Source: Ideonella sp.
GTDB lineage: Bacteria > Pseudomonadota > Gammaproteobacteria > Burkholderiales > Burkholderiaceae_C
Assembly: GCA_015075165.1 (NCBI GenBank)
Contig: JABTUY010000011.1
Span: forward strand, 1-64,000
DNA: 64,000 nucleotides
Direction: 5' to 3'
Shown here piece by piece: positions 1-12,019 of the stretch (position 1 is the stretch's first letter; each line of letters opens with the position of its first letter). The notes beneath the pieces are model-generated. The model did no database searches. It was given only the letters and a program-made list of their open reading frames with translations, and had not been told where the DNA came from. The position numbers and the translations under genes were made by a program.

Positions 1-129
1 GTCCGGCAGGATCGTCGAGCGGCGCGACCAGGTCTTGATCGGCTTCTTGTCCTTGATGGCCGAGGCCTTCTCGACCTTGCCCATCAGGTGGTGGTCCACG
101 AACGGACCCTTCTTCAGTGAACGTGCCAT
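1..129 (-). CDS. rpsS: 30S ribosomal protein S19 (partial, N-terminal part)
   Basis: The minus strand reads [15 protein letters not shown] from an ATG at 129 and runs off the left edge of the window after 43 codons. This is the highly conserved S19 N-terminus; S19 sits in the 30S head with S13 and contacts 16S rRNA. It lies downstream of rplB in the standard S10 operon order (rpsJ-rplC-rplD-rplW-rplB-rpsS). Only the start is present, so nothing can be said about the C-terminal half. Confidence 0.95.
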   Translation of the reverse strand, partial: MARSLKKGPFVDHHLMGKVEKASAIKDKKPIKTWSRRSTILPD

Positions 130-226
130 ATCAGTTGCTCCGGCGCGTTTCGCATGAGGCGACACGCACGAACCGTTCGAACCAGGCGGCCACCACGGAT
201 CCGGCTTCGCTGGGCCGTGGGTGGCG

Positions 227-255
227 CCCCCTCGAGGGGGAGGCGCCGAAGGCGC
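227..255. repeat. GC-rich palindromes in the rplB-rpsS gap
   Basis: The 143-bp gap between rplB and rpsS contains a perfect 14-bp palindrome CCCCCTCGAGGGGG (227-240), followed at once by a GCGCC-GAA-GGCGC hairpin (243-255). Gaps inside S10 operons are usually short, so a hairpin-rich spacer here looks like an inserted palindromic intergenic element or a processing/attenuation site. There is no T-run, so I do not call it a terminator. Confidence 0.5.
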
Positions 256-272
256 ATCGGGGGTGGGTCATA

Positions 273-1097
273 TCACTTCTTGCGACGCGAGACGATCATC
301 GTCTGCGTGCGCTTGTTCTTGCGCGTGCGGTAGCCCTTGGTCAGCGTGTTCCACGGCGACACCTGGGGTTGCGCCTCGCCGGTGCGGCCTTCGCCGCCAC
401 CGTGCGGGTGATCGACCGGGTTCATCGCCACGCCGCGCACCGTGGGTCGGATGCCCTGCCAGCGGATCGCACCGGCCTTGCCGTACTGGCGCAGGTTGTG
501 CTCCTCGTTGCTGACCTCGCCGATCGTGGCGCGGCAGTCGATGTGGATCCTGCGCACTTCGCCGGAGCGCATGCGCACCTGGGCGTAGGTGCCTTCGCGC
601 GCCATCAGCGTCACCGAGGCACCGGCCGAGCGCGCGATCTGCGCGCCCTTGCCGGGCAGCATCTCGACACAGTGGATCGTCGAGCCGACCGGGATGTTGC
701 GGATCGGCAGCGTGTTGCCGGCCTTGATCGGCGCCTCGGCGCCCGACAGCAGCGACGAGCCCACCTCGAGCCCACGCGGCGCGATGATGTAGCGACGCTC
801 GCCATCGGCGTAGCACAGCAGCGCGATGTGGGCGGTGCGGTTCGGGTCGTACTCGATGCGCTCGACCTTCGCCGCGATGCCATCCTTGTTGCGCTTGAAG
901 TCGACCACGCGGTAGTGGTGCTTGTGCCCACCACCCTTGTGGCGCATCGTGATGTGGCCGTTGTGGTTGCGGCCCGCGTTCTGCTTCTGCGGCTCGAGCA
1001 GCGACGCCTCGGGTGCGCCCTTGTGCAGGTGCTTGTGCACCACCTTCACCACGGCGCGGCGGCCGGGCGACGTGGGTTTGACTTTGACGACGGCCAT
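273..1097 (-). CDS. rplB: 50S ribosomal protein L2
   Basis: This 274-residue protein has the usual L2 length. The conserved features are present: the N-terminal region with [13 protein letters not shown], the RNA-binding core with [19 protein letters not shown], and the C-terminal [14 protein letters not shown] loop carrying the histidine placed near the peptidyl-transferase centre in the family. The ATG at 1097 directly abuts the rplW stop (TAA at 1098-1100), showing tight operon packing. L2 is needed for subunit association and peptidyl transfer. Confidence 0.98.
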   Translation of the reverse strand: MAVVKVKPTSPGRRAVVKVVHKHLHKGAPEASLLEPQKQNAGRNHNGHITMRHKGGGHKHHYRVVDFKRNKDGIAAKVERIEYDPNRTAHIALLCYADGERRYIIAPRGLEVGSSLLSGAEAPIKAGNTLPIRNIPVGSTIHCVEMLPGKGAQIARSAGASVTLMAREGTYAQVRMRSGEVRRIHIDCRATIGEVSNEEHNLRQYGKAGAIRWQGIRPTVRGVAMNPVDHPHGGGEGRTGEAQPQVSPWNTLTKGYRTRKNKRTQTMIVSRRKK

Positions 1098-1439
1098 TTA
1101 TGCGGCCTCCCCGGAGAAGTTGAGCTGCTGGCCTTCCTTCAGCGACACATACGCCTTCTTGATGTGGTCGCGACGGCCCACCGAACGTCCGAAGCGCTTG
1201 GTCTTGCCCTTCATGTTGACGATCTGCACCGCGGCCACCTCGACCTTCTGCGCGGCGAACATCAGTTCGACCGCGGCCTTGATCTCGGGTTTGGTGGCGT
1301 TGCGCAGCACCTTGAACAGCACCTGGTTGTGCTTCTCGCCGACGCGGGTGGCCTTCTCGGAGACGATCGGCCCGACGAGCACCTGCGCCAGGCGGCTCTC
1401 GTCGTGCTTCTTGGCCGTCGCCTGTGCGGTCGGACTCAT
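1098..1439 (-). CDS. rplW: 50S ribosomal protein L23
   Basis: This 113-residue protein has L23 signatures: [13 protein letters not shown] near residue 25, an internal [19 protein letters not shown] helix and a basic loop ending in [14 protein letters not shown]23 lies at the polypeptide exit tunnel and is the docking site for trigger factor and SRP. It is about ten residues longer at the N-terminus than E. coli L23. It sits between rplD and rplB with no gap to rplB. Confidence 0.97.
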   Translation of the reverse strand: MSPTAQATAKKHDESRLAQVLVGPIVSEKATRVGEKHNQVLFKVLRNATKPEIKAAVELMFAAQKVEVAAVQIVNMKGKTKRFGRSVGRRDHIKKAYVSLKEGQQLNFSGEAA

Positions 1440-1500
1440 TGGGTAACCTCCGTGCTTCGCACTGCGGCGCGAGCCCGCTTCGGAGCGGCCGTGCGCGGGC

Positions 1501-2121
1501 TCATGCGTACATCTCCTTCAACTGCTCGATCGCGCCCTTGGTCACCAGCACCTTCTTGTAGAACACCAGCGACAGCGGATCGGCGTAGCGCGGCTCGACG
1601 ACCAGCACATTGGCCAGGTTGCGCGAGGCGAGCGCCAGGTTCTCGTCGACGGTGTCGGCGATCACCAGCACCGATTCGAGCCCCATGGCCTTGAACTTGG
1701 CCGCCAGCAGCTTGGTCTTCGGCGCGTCGACCTTGATCGAATCGACCACCGCCAGCCGGCCGTCGCGCGCCAGTTGCGACAGGATCGACGCCATGCCGGC
1801 GCGGTACATCTTCTTGTTCAGCTTGTGGCTGAAGTTCTCGTCGGGGCTGTTCGGGAACGTGCGACCGCCGCCGCGCCACAGCGGCGAGCTGGTCATGCCG
1901 GCGCGGGCGCGGCCGGTGCCCTTCTGGCGCCAAGGCTTCTTGGTGCTGTGCTTGACCGTCTCGCGGTTCTTCTGCGCGCGCGTGCCCTGACGGGCGTTGG
2001 CCTGGAAGGCCACCACCACCTGGTGCACCAGCGCCTCGTTGTAGTCGCGCGCGAACACGGTGTCCGGCGCGTCGACCTTCGACGTGGCCTGGCCCTGTTC
2101 GTTCAGGAGCTCGAGCTGCAT
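1501..2121 (-). CDS. rplD: 50S ribosomal protein L4
   Basis: The product is about 206 residues starting [10 protein letters not shown]. The long basic loop ([24 protein letters not shown]) and the downstream [10 protein letters not shown] motif are the L4 extension that lines the exit tunnel. I chose the ATG at 2121, which overlaps the rplC stop as TGATG; a GTG one codon upstream is possible. In enterobacteria L4 autoregulates the S10 operon. I see no E. coli-like S10 leader here, so similar control is untested. Confidence 0.96.
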   Translation of the reverse strand: MQLELLNEQGQATSKVDAPDTVFARDYNEALVHQVVVAFQANARQGTRAQKNRETVKHSTKKPWRQKGTGRARAGMTSSPLWRGGGRTFPNSPDENFSHKLNKKMYRAGMASILSQLARDGRLAVVDSIKVDAPKTKLLAAKFKAMGLESVLVIADTVDENLALASRNLANVLVVEPRYADPLSLVFYKKVLVTKGAIEQLKEMYA

Positions 2122-2801
2122 CACTTGGCTCCCTTCTTGGCCCGCTGGCGCACCGCCGGGTGCACGGTGACGAAGCCCGACTTCGAGCCCGGCACCGCAC
2201 CCTTGACCAGCAGCAGCGAGCGCGCCTCGTCGACGCGCACGATGTCGAGGTTCTGCGTCGTCACCGTCTCGTCGCCCATGTGGCCCGACATGCGCTTGCC
2301 CGGGAACACGCGGCCCGGGTCCTGCGCCATCGAGATCGAGCCCGGCACGTTGTGCGAACGGCTGTTGCCGTGCGATGCGCGCTGCGAGCTGAAGTTGTGG
2401 CGCTTGATCGTGCCGGTGAAGCCCTTGCCGATCGAGGTGCCCTGCACGTCGACCTTCTGACCGGCGGCGAACAGCGTCACCGGCACCGCCGAGCCCGGCT
2501 GGTACTGCCCGACCACCTCGGCCGAGACGCGGAACTCGCGCAGCAGTTCGCCCGCCTCGACGGAGGCCTTGGCCAGGTGGCCGGCTTCGGGCTTGCTGAC
2601 GCGCGACGCCTTGCGCGACCCGAAGGTCAGCTGCAGCGCGTTGTAGCCGTCGGTGGCCTCGGTCTTGACCTGGGTGACGCGGTTGTTGGACACGTCCAGC
2701 ACGGTCACGGGAACGGCGTCGCCGTCGTCCGTGAACACACGCATCATGCCCACCTTGCGGCCCAGCAAGCCGAGACGATGGCCGTGTTCGGCAGTCGTCA
2801 T
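2121..2801 (-). CDS. rplC: 50S ribosomal protein L3
   Basis: This 226-residue protein has L3 hallmarks: [16 protein letters not shown] near the start, [20 protein letters not shown] in the centre, and [13 protein letters not shown] with the glutamine/glycine-rich [18 protein letters not shown] loop that reaches the peptidyl-transferase centre. The normal site of PrmB methylation (a Gln in the loop) appears as MAQDPG. Its stop overlaps the rplD start by one base. It is separated from rpsJ by 165 bp, which is long for this operon. Confidence 0.97.
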   Translation of the reverse strand: MTTAEHGHRLGLLGRKVGMMRVFTDDGDAVPVTVLDVSNNRVTQVKTEATDGYNALQLTFGSRKASRVSKPEAGHLAKASVEAGELLREFRVSAEVVGQYQPGSAVPVTLFAAGQKVDVQGTSIGKGFTGTIKRHNFSSQRASHGNSRSHNVPGSISMAQDPGRVFPGKRMSGHMGDETVTTQNLDIVRVDEARSLLLVKGAVPGSKSGFVTVHPAVRQRAKKGAK

Positions 2802-2916
2802 GGTTCTTCTCCAGCGCAGGATGCCCGGCGCCTTTGTTTCACATGCCCGGCATCGATTGGCCGGGCTGGTTGATTGCCGCCGGGCACTCTATCGAGCCCC
2901 CTTCGGCGAGCCGGTG

Positions 2917-2945
2917 AGTATAGCCGATGCGGCCTCGAAAGCCGC
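2917..2945 (-). promoter_or_regulatory. Possible internal promoter upstream of rplC
   Basis: On the minus strand the 165-bp rpsJ-rplC gap contains a near-consensus -10 hexamer TATACT (2917-2922). The sequence 17 bp upstream is GCGGCT, a poor match to TTGACA, so any activity would rest on the -10. It could serve rplC and downstream S10 genes independently of the str promoter. Confidence 0.35.
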
Positions 2946-2966
2946 ACCGGCCGCCGGCAGGTTCGC

Positions 2967-3278
2967 CTACTGCAGCTTGATCTCGACGTCGACGCCGGCC
3001 GGCAGGTCGAGCTTCATCAGCGCGTCGACGGTCTTGTCGGTCGGGTCGACGATGTCCATCAGCCGCTGGTGCGTGCGGATCTCGAACTGGTCGCGGCTGG
3101 TCTTGTTGACGTGCGGCGAGCGCAGGATGTCGAAGCGCTGCTGCCGCGTCGGCAACGGCACCGGGCCCTTGACGACCGCGCCGGTGCGCTTGGCGGTGTC
3201 GACGATCTCGAGCGCCGACTGATCGATCAGCTTGTAGTCGAATGCCTTCAAGCGGATCCGGATTTTCTGTTTGGTCAT
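2967..3278 (-). CDS. rpsJ: 30S ribosomal protein S10 / NusE
   Basis: This 103-residue protein begins [19 protein letters not shown] and contains [22 protein letters not shown], the strongly conserved loop of S10. It acts in the 30S head and, as NusE, in transcription antitermination with NusB and NusG. It is the first gene of the S10 operon and follows tuf, the usual betaproteobacterial str-S10 fusion. Two hairpin-rich spacers flank it. Confidence 0.98.
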   Translation of the reverse strand: MTKQKIRIRLKAFDYKLIDQSALEIVDTAKRTGAVVKGPVPLPTRQQRFDILRSPHVNKTSRDQFEIRTHQRLMDIVDPTDKTVDALMKLDLPAGVDVEIKLQ

Positions 3279-3301
3279 CTCTATTCCTAAAGAGCAAGGT
3301 C

Positions 3302-3426
3302 GCGGCCCCTAGGGCCGCAACGCACAGTTCGTGAGGGCCCCACCCATGCCGCCGGGCCGCCCCAAGGCATGGGTGAACCCTCTCGGGGGATGGTCAGCCG
3401 GCGGACACGAAGGTGCCCGCGCTGAC
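3302..3426 (-). repeat. Three inverted repeats in the tuf-rpsJ gap
   Basis: The 160-bp space between tuf and rpsJ holds three separate inverted repeats: GGTCAGC / GCTGACC (3391-3397 and 3420-3426), CACCCATGCC / GGCATGGGTG (3341-3350 and 3366-3375, perfect 10-bp arms), and GCGGCCC / GGGCCGC (3302-3308 and 3312-3318). None is followed by a T-run on the minus strand. They could be partial terminators that lower S10 relative to EF-Tu expression, RNase sites, or remnants of mobile palindromes. Confidence 0.45.
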
Positions 3427-3438
3427 CGGGGGCTCAAG

Positions 3439-4629
<1,191 letters not shown>

Positions 4630-4786
4630 TGATCGATCTCCATCTCAAAAGAACGTCTGCCAGCTGCTTCGTTTAAGGTCTTCGCGCATCGCGCCGCCGC
4701 TGACCGCGACGCCCCTGGGCCGAAGACCATCGGCGGACCACCCCGGCAGTGGCTTGCCCTTGCGGGCACCCCCTTGCCGTGGTGTC

Positions 4787-6889
<2,103 letters not shown>

Positions 6890-6970
6890 GATTCACTCCA
6901 GATACAGGGCCGCCCCAGGGTCGGTGACAACCCGGGCGAGCGGCCGGTGCGGGTCGGAAGGCCGTCGGGC

Positions 6971-7441
6971 TCAGAAGCGGAAGTGCGAGAACGCCTTGTT
7001 GGCCTCGGCCATGCGGTGCACCTCGTCGCGCTTCTTCATCGCGCCGCCGCGGCCTTCGCTGGCCTCCAGCAGTTCGTTGGCCAGGCGCGCGGCCATCGAC
7101 TTCTCGCCGCGCTTGCGCGCCGACTCCTTCAGCCAGCGCATCGCCAGCGCGACGCGGCGGATCGGCCGCACCTCCACGGGCACCTGGTAGTTCGCACCAC
7201 CGACGCGGCGCGACTTCACCTCGACCATCGGCTTCACGTTGTTCAGCGCGGTCAGGAAGATCTCCATCGGGTCCTTGCCCGCCTTCTTCTCGACCTGCTC
7301 GAGCGCGCCGTAGATGATCGATTCGGCCACCGCCTTCTTGCCGGATTCCATGATGACGTTCATGAACTTCGAGAGATCGACCGAGCCGAACTTCGGGTCG
7401 GGCAGGATCTCGCGCTTGGGTACTTCGCGACGACGTGGCAT
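6971..7441 (-). CDS. rpsG: 30S ribosomal protein S7
   Basis: I set the start at the ATG at 7441 ([20 protein letters not shown]), which gives the standard 156 residues; the open frame extends 17 codons further but that part is not S7-like. Motifs include [15 protein letters not shown], the [11 protein letters not shown] beta-hairpin and the C-terminal [12 protein letters not shown]7 nucleates assembly of the 30S head and is the str-operon translational repressor in E. coli; whether it is here cannot be seen. Confidence 0.97.
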   Translation of the reverse strand: MPRRREVPKREILPDPKFGSVDLSKFMNVIMESGKKAVAESIIYGALEQVEKKAGKDPMEIFLTALNNVKPMVEVKSRRVGGANYQVPVEVRPIRRVALAMRWLKESARKRGEKSMAARLANELLEASEGRGGAMKKRDEVHRMAEANKAFSHFRF

Positions 7442-7589
7442 GGGAGTCTTCCTTCTGTCGGTTTCAGTTGGCGCGCGCCGTGGGGCCCGCACCTCGAAGG
7501 GTCATCGAGACCCTTCACTTACTCGCCGGCGCCTCGGCCGGCTTGCACGCAGCCGGCCCAACCGGACCGACACGCGTGTACGGGGCGCG

Positions 7590-7967
7590 CTACGCCTTCT
7601 TCGGCCGCTTGGCGCCGTACTTCGAACGCGACTGCTTGCGATCTTTGACGCCCTGCAGATCGAGCGAGCCGCGCACGATGTGGTAGCGCACGCCCGGCAG
7701 ATCCTTGACGCGGCCACCGCGCACCAGCACCACCGAGTGCTCCTGCAGGTTGTGGCCTTCGCCGCCGATGTACGAAATGATCTCGAAGCCGTTGGTCAGA
7801 CGCACCTTGGCCACCTTGCGCAGCGCCGAGTTCGGCTTCTTCGGCGTGGTGGTGTACACGCGCGTGCACACGCCGCGGCGCTGCGGCGAGTTCTGCATGG
7901 CGGGCGACTTGCTCTTGGTCGCTTCGACCTTGCGGCCGAGGCGCACGAGCTGGTTGATGGTGGGCAT
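7590..7967 (-). CDS. rpsL: 30S ribosomal protein S12
   Basis: The start at 7967 gives [13 protein letters not shown] and 125 residues. The decoding-centre loops are present: [12 protein letters not shown] (including Lys-43 of streptomycin interest) and the later [13 protein letters not shown] region around Lys-88. These residues look wild type, so no streptomycin-resistance substitution is evident. It is the first gene of the str operon. Its promoter is at 8129-8158, and about 160 nt of leader separates them. Confidence 0.98.
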   Translation of the reverse strand: MPTINQLVRLGRKVEATKSKSPAMQNSPQRRGVCTRVYTTTPKKPNSALRKVAKVRLTNGFEIISYIGGEGHNLQEHSVVLVRGGRVKDLPGVRYHIVRGSLDLQGVKDRKQSRSKYGAKRPKKA

Positions 7968-8128
7968 GTCTGGACGCTTCCGGTGGAGGTTGGCTCTCAG
8001 GTCTTCGGCTCGAATGCCCCAAGCGCCCCGGTGGCGTCGGCTGCCGCTGGCGCGCGCCTCGATCGTGGCGCCTGCACGGGCGGGTCCGCTCGACAAAGAG
8101 CGCGGCAGAATCTGCCGAAAAGCCGCGG

Positions 8129-8158
8129 ATTATATGCTGCCTACCGAAACCGTCACAA
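8129..8158 (-). promoter_or_regulatory. str operon promoter (sigma70 type)
   Basis: On the minus strand a perfect -10 box TATAAT (8129-8134) is preceded by TTGTGA (8153-8158) with an 18-bp spacer. It points at rpsL and is the best match to a housekeeping promoter in this part of the window. The -10 box overlaps the ATG of the divergent PIN-domain gene, so the two transcription units share these bases. Confidence 0.75.
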
Positions 8159-8636
8159 GCCGCGGCGCGACAACCCTCGATGCGCCGGCGGCGCCACTGG
8201 CCTCGACGGCAGCGGCGGAGCCGACCCGGCTGATCGTCGACACCAACACCGTGCTCGACTGGCTGGTGTTCGCCGACGCCGCCGGCTGCGCGGTCGGTGA
8301 CGCCATCGCCGGCGGCAGCTTGCGCTGGCTCGCTACGCCGCGCATGCTCGCTGAGCTGCGCAGCGTACTGGCCAGTCCGCTGCCTGAGCGCTGGGAGTCG
8401 GCGCGCGAGCTTGCGCTAACTATCGATGTAATGCAGTGGGTCAAGCTGTGCGCCGAACCCAAGCCCGAGCGGCGCCTGGTCTGCCGCGACCCCGCCGACC
8501 AAATGTTCATCGAACTCGCTTGCGAGCACAGCCCGTCCCGGCTGTTGACGCGCGACCGCGCGTTGCTGGCGCTGCGGCGCCGCGCCGCGGCGCTGGGCGT
8601 GCAGATCGAAACCGCCAGCGTGTGGCTCGCCCGGCG

Positions 8637-8652
<16 letters not shown>
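8134..8652 (+). CDS. PIN-domain protein, putative toxin-like ribonuclease
   Basis: This 172-residue product has an N-terminal variable stretch and then RLIVDTNTVLDWLVF, the first acidic PIN motif (D-T-N). A central acidic region and CRDPADQMFIELACE followed by LLTRDRALL supply the other expected metal-binding acids (DPAD, TRD). It resembles the COG1569-type PIN proteins often labelled toxin components, which are predicted Mg-dependent RNases. No antitoxin gene adjoins it, so a toxin role is unsupported. The ATG at 8134 is the only good start and lies within the str promoter. It ends 16 bp inside the livF fragment, tail to tail. Confidence 0.8.
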
Positions 8653-9159
<507 letters not shown>

Positions 9160-9187
9160 GGCGATGTCCCACGCGTAGTTGGAACTT
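9160..9187. repeat. IS256-type terminal inverted repeat, left
   Basis: The end reads GGCGATGTCCC, then seven poorly matched bases, then GTTGGAACTT. The reverse complement of 13864-13891 has the same outer 11 and inner 9 bases. This is the usual transposase recognition layout. Confidence 0.82.
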
Positions 9188-9266
9188 GAAGGCGGCGGTT
9201 TCCGCCGGTGAGTTCGTGAGAATCGAGCTTGCCGACCTGAAACCCAGACCCAAAGGGGAAACCGCC

Positions 9267-10036
9267 ATGGGAAATCGTAAGGCAAGGAAGACCGCCTTGA
9301 AGGTGGTGCGGCGCGACGATCGTGCCGCGATCGGGCAGTGGCTGGCCGGCAACGGCCAGGCGTTGCTGCCGATGCTGGAGTTGCTGGAGAACGCGCAGGC
9401 CAGCATCGACGAGCTGATGAACGAGGCCGCGCGCGGGCTCATCGAGCAATTGCTGGTGCTGTCGGCGCAGGAACTCGCCGGGGCCAAGTTGCGCGGCCGT
9501 GCCGACGGCGACGTGGTGTGGCACGGTACGCAGCGCGGGCAGGTGACGCTGGCCGAGAGGAAGTTGCAGGTTACGCACCCGCGGCTGCGCAGCAAGGCGA
9601 CGTCCAAGGAGGTGGCCGTGCCCGCGTACGAACGGCTGACGGGCGACGCGCGCATTGGCTGCGCGGGTGCGCGACATCCTCGTCACGGGCGTGTCCACGC
9701 GCAAGTACGAGAAGGTGCTGCCCGAGGTGGCGGGCACCGTGGGCGTGTCCAAGAGCTCGGTGTCGCGCCGCATGGTCGAAGCCAGCGCCGAGCAGCTGCG
9801 CGCGCTCAACGAGCGCAGCTTGAAGGACTTGAAGCTGCTGGCGATCTACCTCGACGGCATCGTCGTGGATGCGCATCACGTGGTGGGCGCCATCGGTGTG
9901 GACTGGGCAGCCTGGTCGAGCGCGGGCTGGATCCGCAGCTGGTGTACCTGTTCGTCATCGACGGATCCAAGGCGCTGCGCTCGGCCATCGACGAGATCTT
10001 CGGTGAGCGAGCCCACGTCCAGCGCTGCCGAACGCA
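9267..10036 (+). pseudogene. IS256-family transposase, 5' part (broken)
   Basis: Translation starts at ATG 9267 (MGNRKARKTALKVVRRDD) after a GGGGAAA Shine-Dalgarno. The IS256/Mutator core follows: KEVAVPAYERLTGDAR, then after a +1 shift near 9654 the helix RVRDILVTGVSTRKYEKVLPE with VSKSSVSRRMVEASAE, and the catalytic block LAIYLDGIVVDAHHVVGAIGVD with the first DDE aspartate. Near 9910 the protein jumps to SLVERGLDPQLVYLFVIDGSKALRSAI in another frame; compared with the family, roughly 25-30 residues are missing there. It ends at ERAHVQRCRTH where the RIT element begins. Confidence 0.85.
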
Positions 10037-10108
10037 TTACGCCGACCTCCGGGTTATGCCGACATGGCACTGCCGGCCGGGGGTGAGCGCGCTCGCGAGG
10101 TCGGCATA
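10034..10108. repeat. RIT element terminal inverted repeat, left (75 bp)
   Basis: This 75-bp sequence matches the reverse complement of 13278-13352 with only two mismatches. It contains three CCGAC-cored boxes: ACGCCGACCTC at the outer end, TATGCCGACAT in the middle, and an inverted TATGCCGACCTC at the inner end. Spaced, oppositely oriented boxes of this kind are what tyrosine recombinases bind. Confidence 0.88.
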
Positions 10109-10109
10109 G

Positions 10110-11099
10110 TCAGAGGGCCTGTAGGAACCTCAGCAGCGCGTCGGGTGGGCGATAGCGGCGCGGTGTCGCGTCCGGCATCTGGGTCCGCGCGAGAGCGGCT
10201 TCCTTGATTCCCAGGTGTGCGTGCAGGTAGATCGCGGTCGTTTCGACACGCTCGTGGCCGAGCCACAGCGCGATCACCGTGGGATGGACTCCTGCTTCGA
10301 GAAGGCGCATCGCAGCGGTATGTCGAAGCACGTGGGTGGTGACCCGCTTGCCGACGAGCGTCGGGCAGTGGACCGCAGCGCTGGCTACGTGCACAGCGAT
10401 GCGGTGCTCGATCGCATCGCGACTGAGCGGTGTGCCGCTACGCGTCGGGAACACCGGCGCCGTCACGCCCGGATCGTGCTCGGCGAGCCAAGCGCGCAGG
10501 ACCTTCACGGTCGGCACGGTCAAGGGCGTGACGCGATCCTTGCGGCCCTTGCCATGACAGGCGACGTGGGCGCCGGTGCCGAGATAGACGTCGCTGCCCC
10601 GTAGGCCTATCACTTCCGAGATCCGCAATCCGGTTTGCACGGTCAGCAGCAGCAGCGCGTGATCTCGCCGACCGGCCCACGTCGAGCGATCGGGTGCCGC
10701 GAGCAACGCGTCGACCTCGGCCTCGGTGAGGAACGCGACGAGCGCGCGCTCGAAGCGCTTGGGCATGATGGCCAGCACCCGCGCGATCGTGGCCGCGTGC
10801 TCGGGATGGCGCGCCGCGGCGTAGCGGAATAGCGAGTGGATGGCCGCGAGCCGCGCGTTGCGAGTGCGCACGCTGTTGCCTCGGTCGTGCTCCAGGTGAT
10901 CCAAGAACGCGCTGATCAACGGCACCCCGAGATCGTCGAGATCCAGAGCCGAGGGCGTTGTGCCGACGCGCTTGGCGGCGAAGCCGAGCAGCAGCCGCCA
11001 GGCGTCCCGATAGGCGGCGATAGTCTGTGCGCTGGCGTGTCGTTCGCGCACGAGCCGGTCGGTGAAGAACGCCTGCACGACAGGTGCGAGCGCGCTCAT
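10110..11099 (-). CDS. ritC: RIT tyrosine recombinase, third gene
   Basis: This 329-residue recombinase starts MSALAPVVQAFFTDRL. The N-terminal SAM-like core-binding domain (about 1-110) is followed by the catalytic domain: Arg I in TGLRISEVIGLR, the Lys in GKGRKDRVTPL, the HxxR box HVLRHTAAM, and the final H/Y in LGHERVETTAIYLH with the nucleophilic tyrosine. All six catalytic positions are present. Its ATG overlaps the ritB stop by four bases, so the trio is translationally coupled. It ends two bases inside the left inverted repeat. Confidence 0.92.
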   Translation of the reverse strand: MSALAPVVQAFFTDRLVRERHASAQTIAAYRDAWRLLLGFAAKRVGTTPSALDLDDLGVPLISAFLDHLEHDRGNSVRTRNARLAAIHSLFRYAAARHPEHAATIARVLAIMPKRFERALVAFLTEAEVDALLAAPDRSTWAGRRDHALLLLTVQTGLRISEVIGLRGSDVYLGTGAHVACHGKGRKDRVTPLTVPTVKVLRAWLAEHDPGVTAPVFPTRSGTPLSRDAIEHRIAVHVASAAVHCPTLVGKRVTTHVLRHTAAMRLLEAGVHPTVIALWLGHERVETTAIYLHAHLGIKEAALARTQMPDATPRRYRPPDALLRFLQAL

Positions 11100-12019
11100 G
11101 GTTTGGCTCCCCGACGGTGTTCCAGACGCTCGGCCGCCAGCGCGAGCAGCTCGGGAGCCGCCGACAAATACCAGTAGCTCGCGGCCGGGTCGACGTGGCC
11201 CAGGTACGTCGGCAGTAGCGTGAGGCATTGGGTCTCAGCCCCGTTGCGGCACGCATCCAGCAGGCTGCTCACCGCGAAGGCGTGCCGAAGATCGTGGATC
11301 CGCGGGCGGCACCGGCCCGTGCGCGCCTCGAGGCCGGCCTGGCGGACCAAGCGCTTGAAGGTCCAGTGAACGTTGCAATAAAGGAGCCGAGCGCCGGCGG
11401 TCGAGATGAACAGCGCCGCCGTGGTTCTCGCGGCGCACTCGTGGTCCGCGCAGGCGAGGTAGCGATGCAAGGCCGCCACCGTGCTCGGGTGCAAGGGAAC
11501 CTCGCGCGTCTTGCCGAACTTCGCGCGACGGATTAGCAGCAACCCGTTGGCTGGGTCGAAGTCGCTGCGGTCCAGGCCGATGGCCTCGCCGACGCGCATC
11601 CCTGTGACGGCAAGCAGTCCGATCAGGGTTTGGTAGGTCGCCCGCCGCAGCGTCGTGCGCAGCCGGTCGGCGGCATCGACGAGCGCTGCGATGTCTCGTT
11701 CGGAGTACAGGTATGGGACCGCGCGGTGGGGCCGACACGGCAGCAACTCCCGCGGCGGCACCTCGGCGCTGGCGTCCTCGGCGTGCACGTAGGCGGCGAA
11801 GACGCGAACGGCCGACAGACGGTAGCCCCACCAGTTCTCGCCGCCGTTCTTGGGCTGGCATGCCCAGGCCAAGGCGAGCTCCGTCGTGATCGTCTGCGCA
11901 CCGGCGGCGTCGAGGAAGTCGAGGAACTGGTGCAGCAGTTTCTCGGGGCGTCGCAGCTGGTAGCCCAAGGAGCGGCGCAAGCTCAGGTAGTCGACGAGGG
12001 CTTGGCGCAACGCGGTCAT
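11096..12019 (-). CDS. ritB: RIT tyrosine recombinase, second gene
   Basis: This 307-residue protein starts at 12019 (MTALRQALVDYLSLRRSLGY), overlapping the ritA stop as ATGA; the longer open frame upstream is a shadow of ritA. Catalytic residues: Arg I in TGMRVGEAIGLD, Lys in FGKTREVPLH, HxxR in HDLRHAFAV, then LGHVDPAASYWYLS with the tyrosine. The spacing between HxxR and the last box is expanded by a cysteine-containing loop (DACRNGAETQCL), typical of the middle recombinase type. Confidence 0.92.
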   Translation of the reverse strand: MTALRQALVDYLSLRRSLGYQLRRPEKLLHQFLDFLDAAGAQTITTELALAWACQPKNGGENWWGYRLSAVRVFAAYVHAEDASAEVPPRELLPCRPHRAVPYLYSERDIAALVDAADRLRTTLRRATYQTLIGLLAVTGMRVGEAIGLDRSDFDPANGLLLIRRAKFGKTREVPLHPSTVAALHRYLACADHECAARTTAALFISTAGARLLYCNVHWTFKRLVRQAGLEARTGRCRPRIHDLRHAFAVSSLLDACRNGAETQCLTLLPTYLGHVDPAASYWYLSAAPELLALAAERLEHRRGAKP

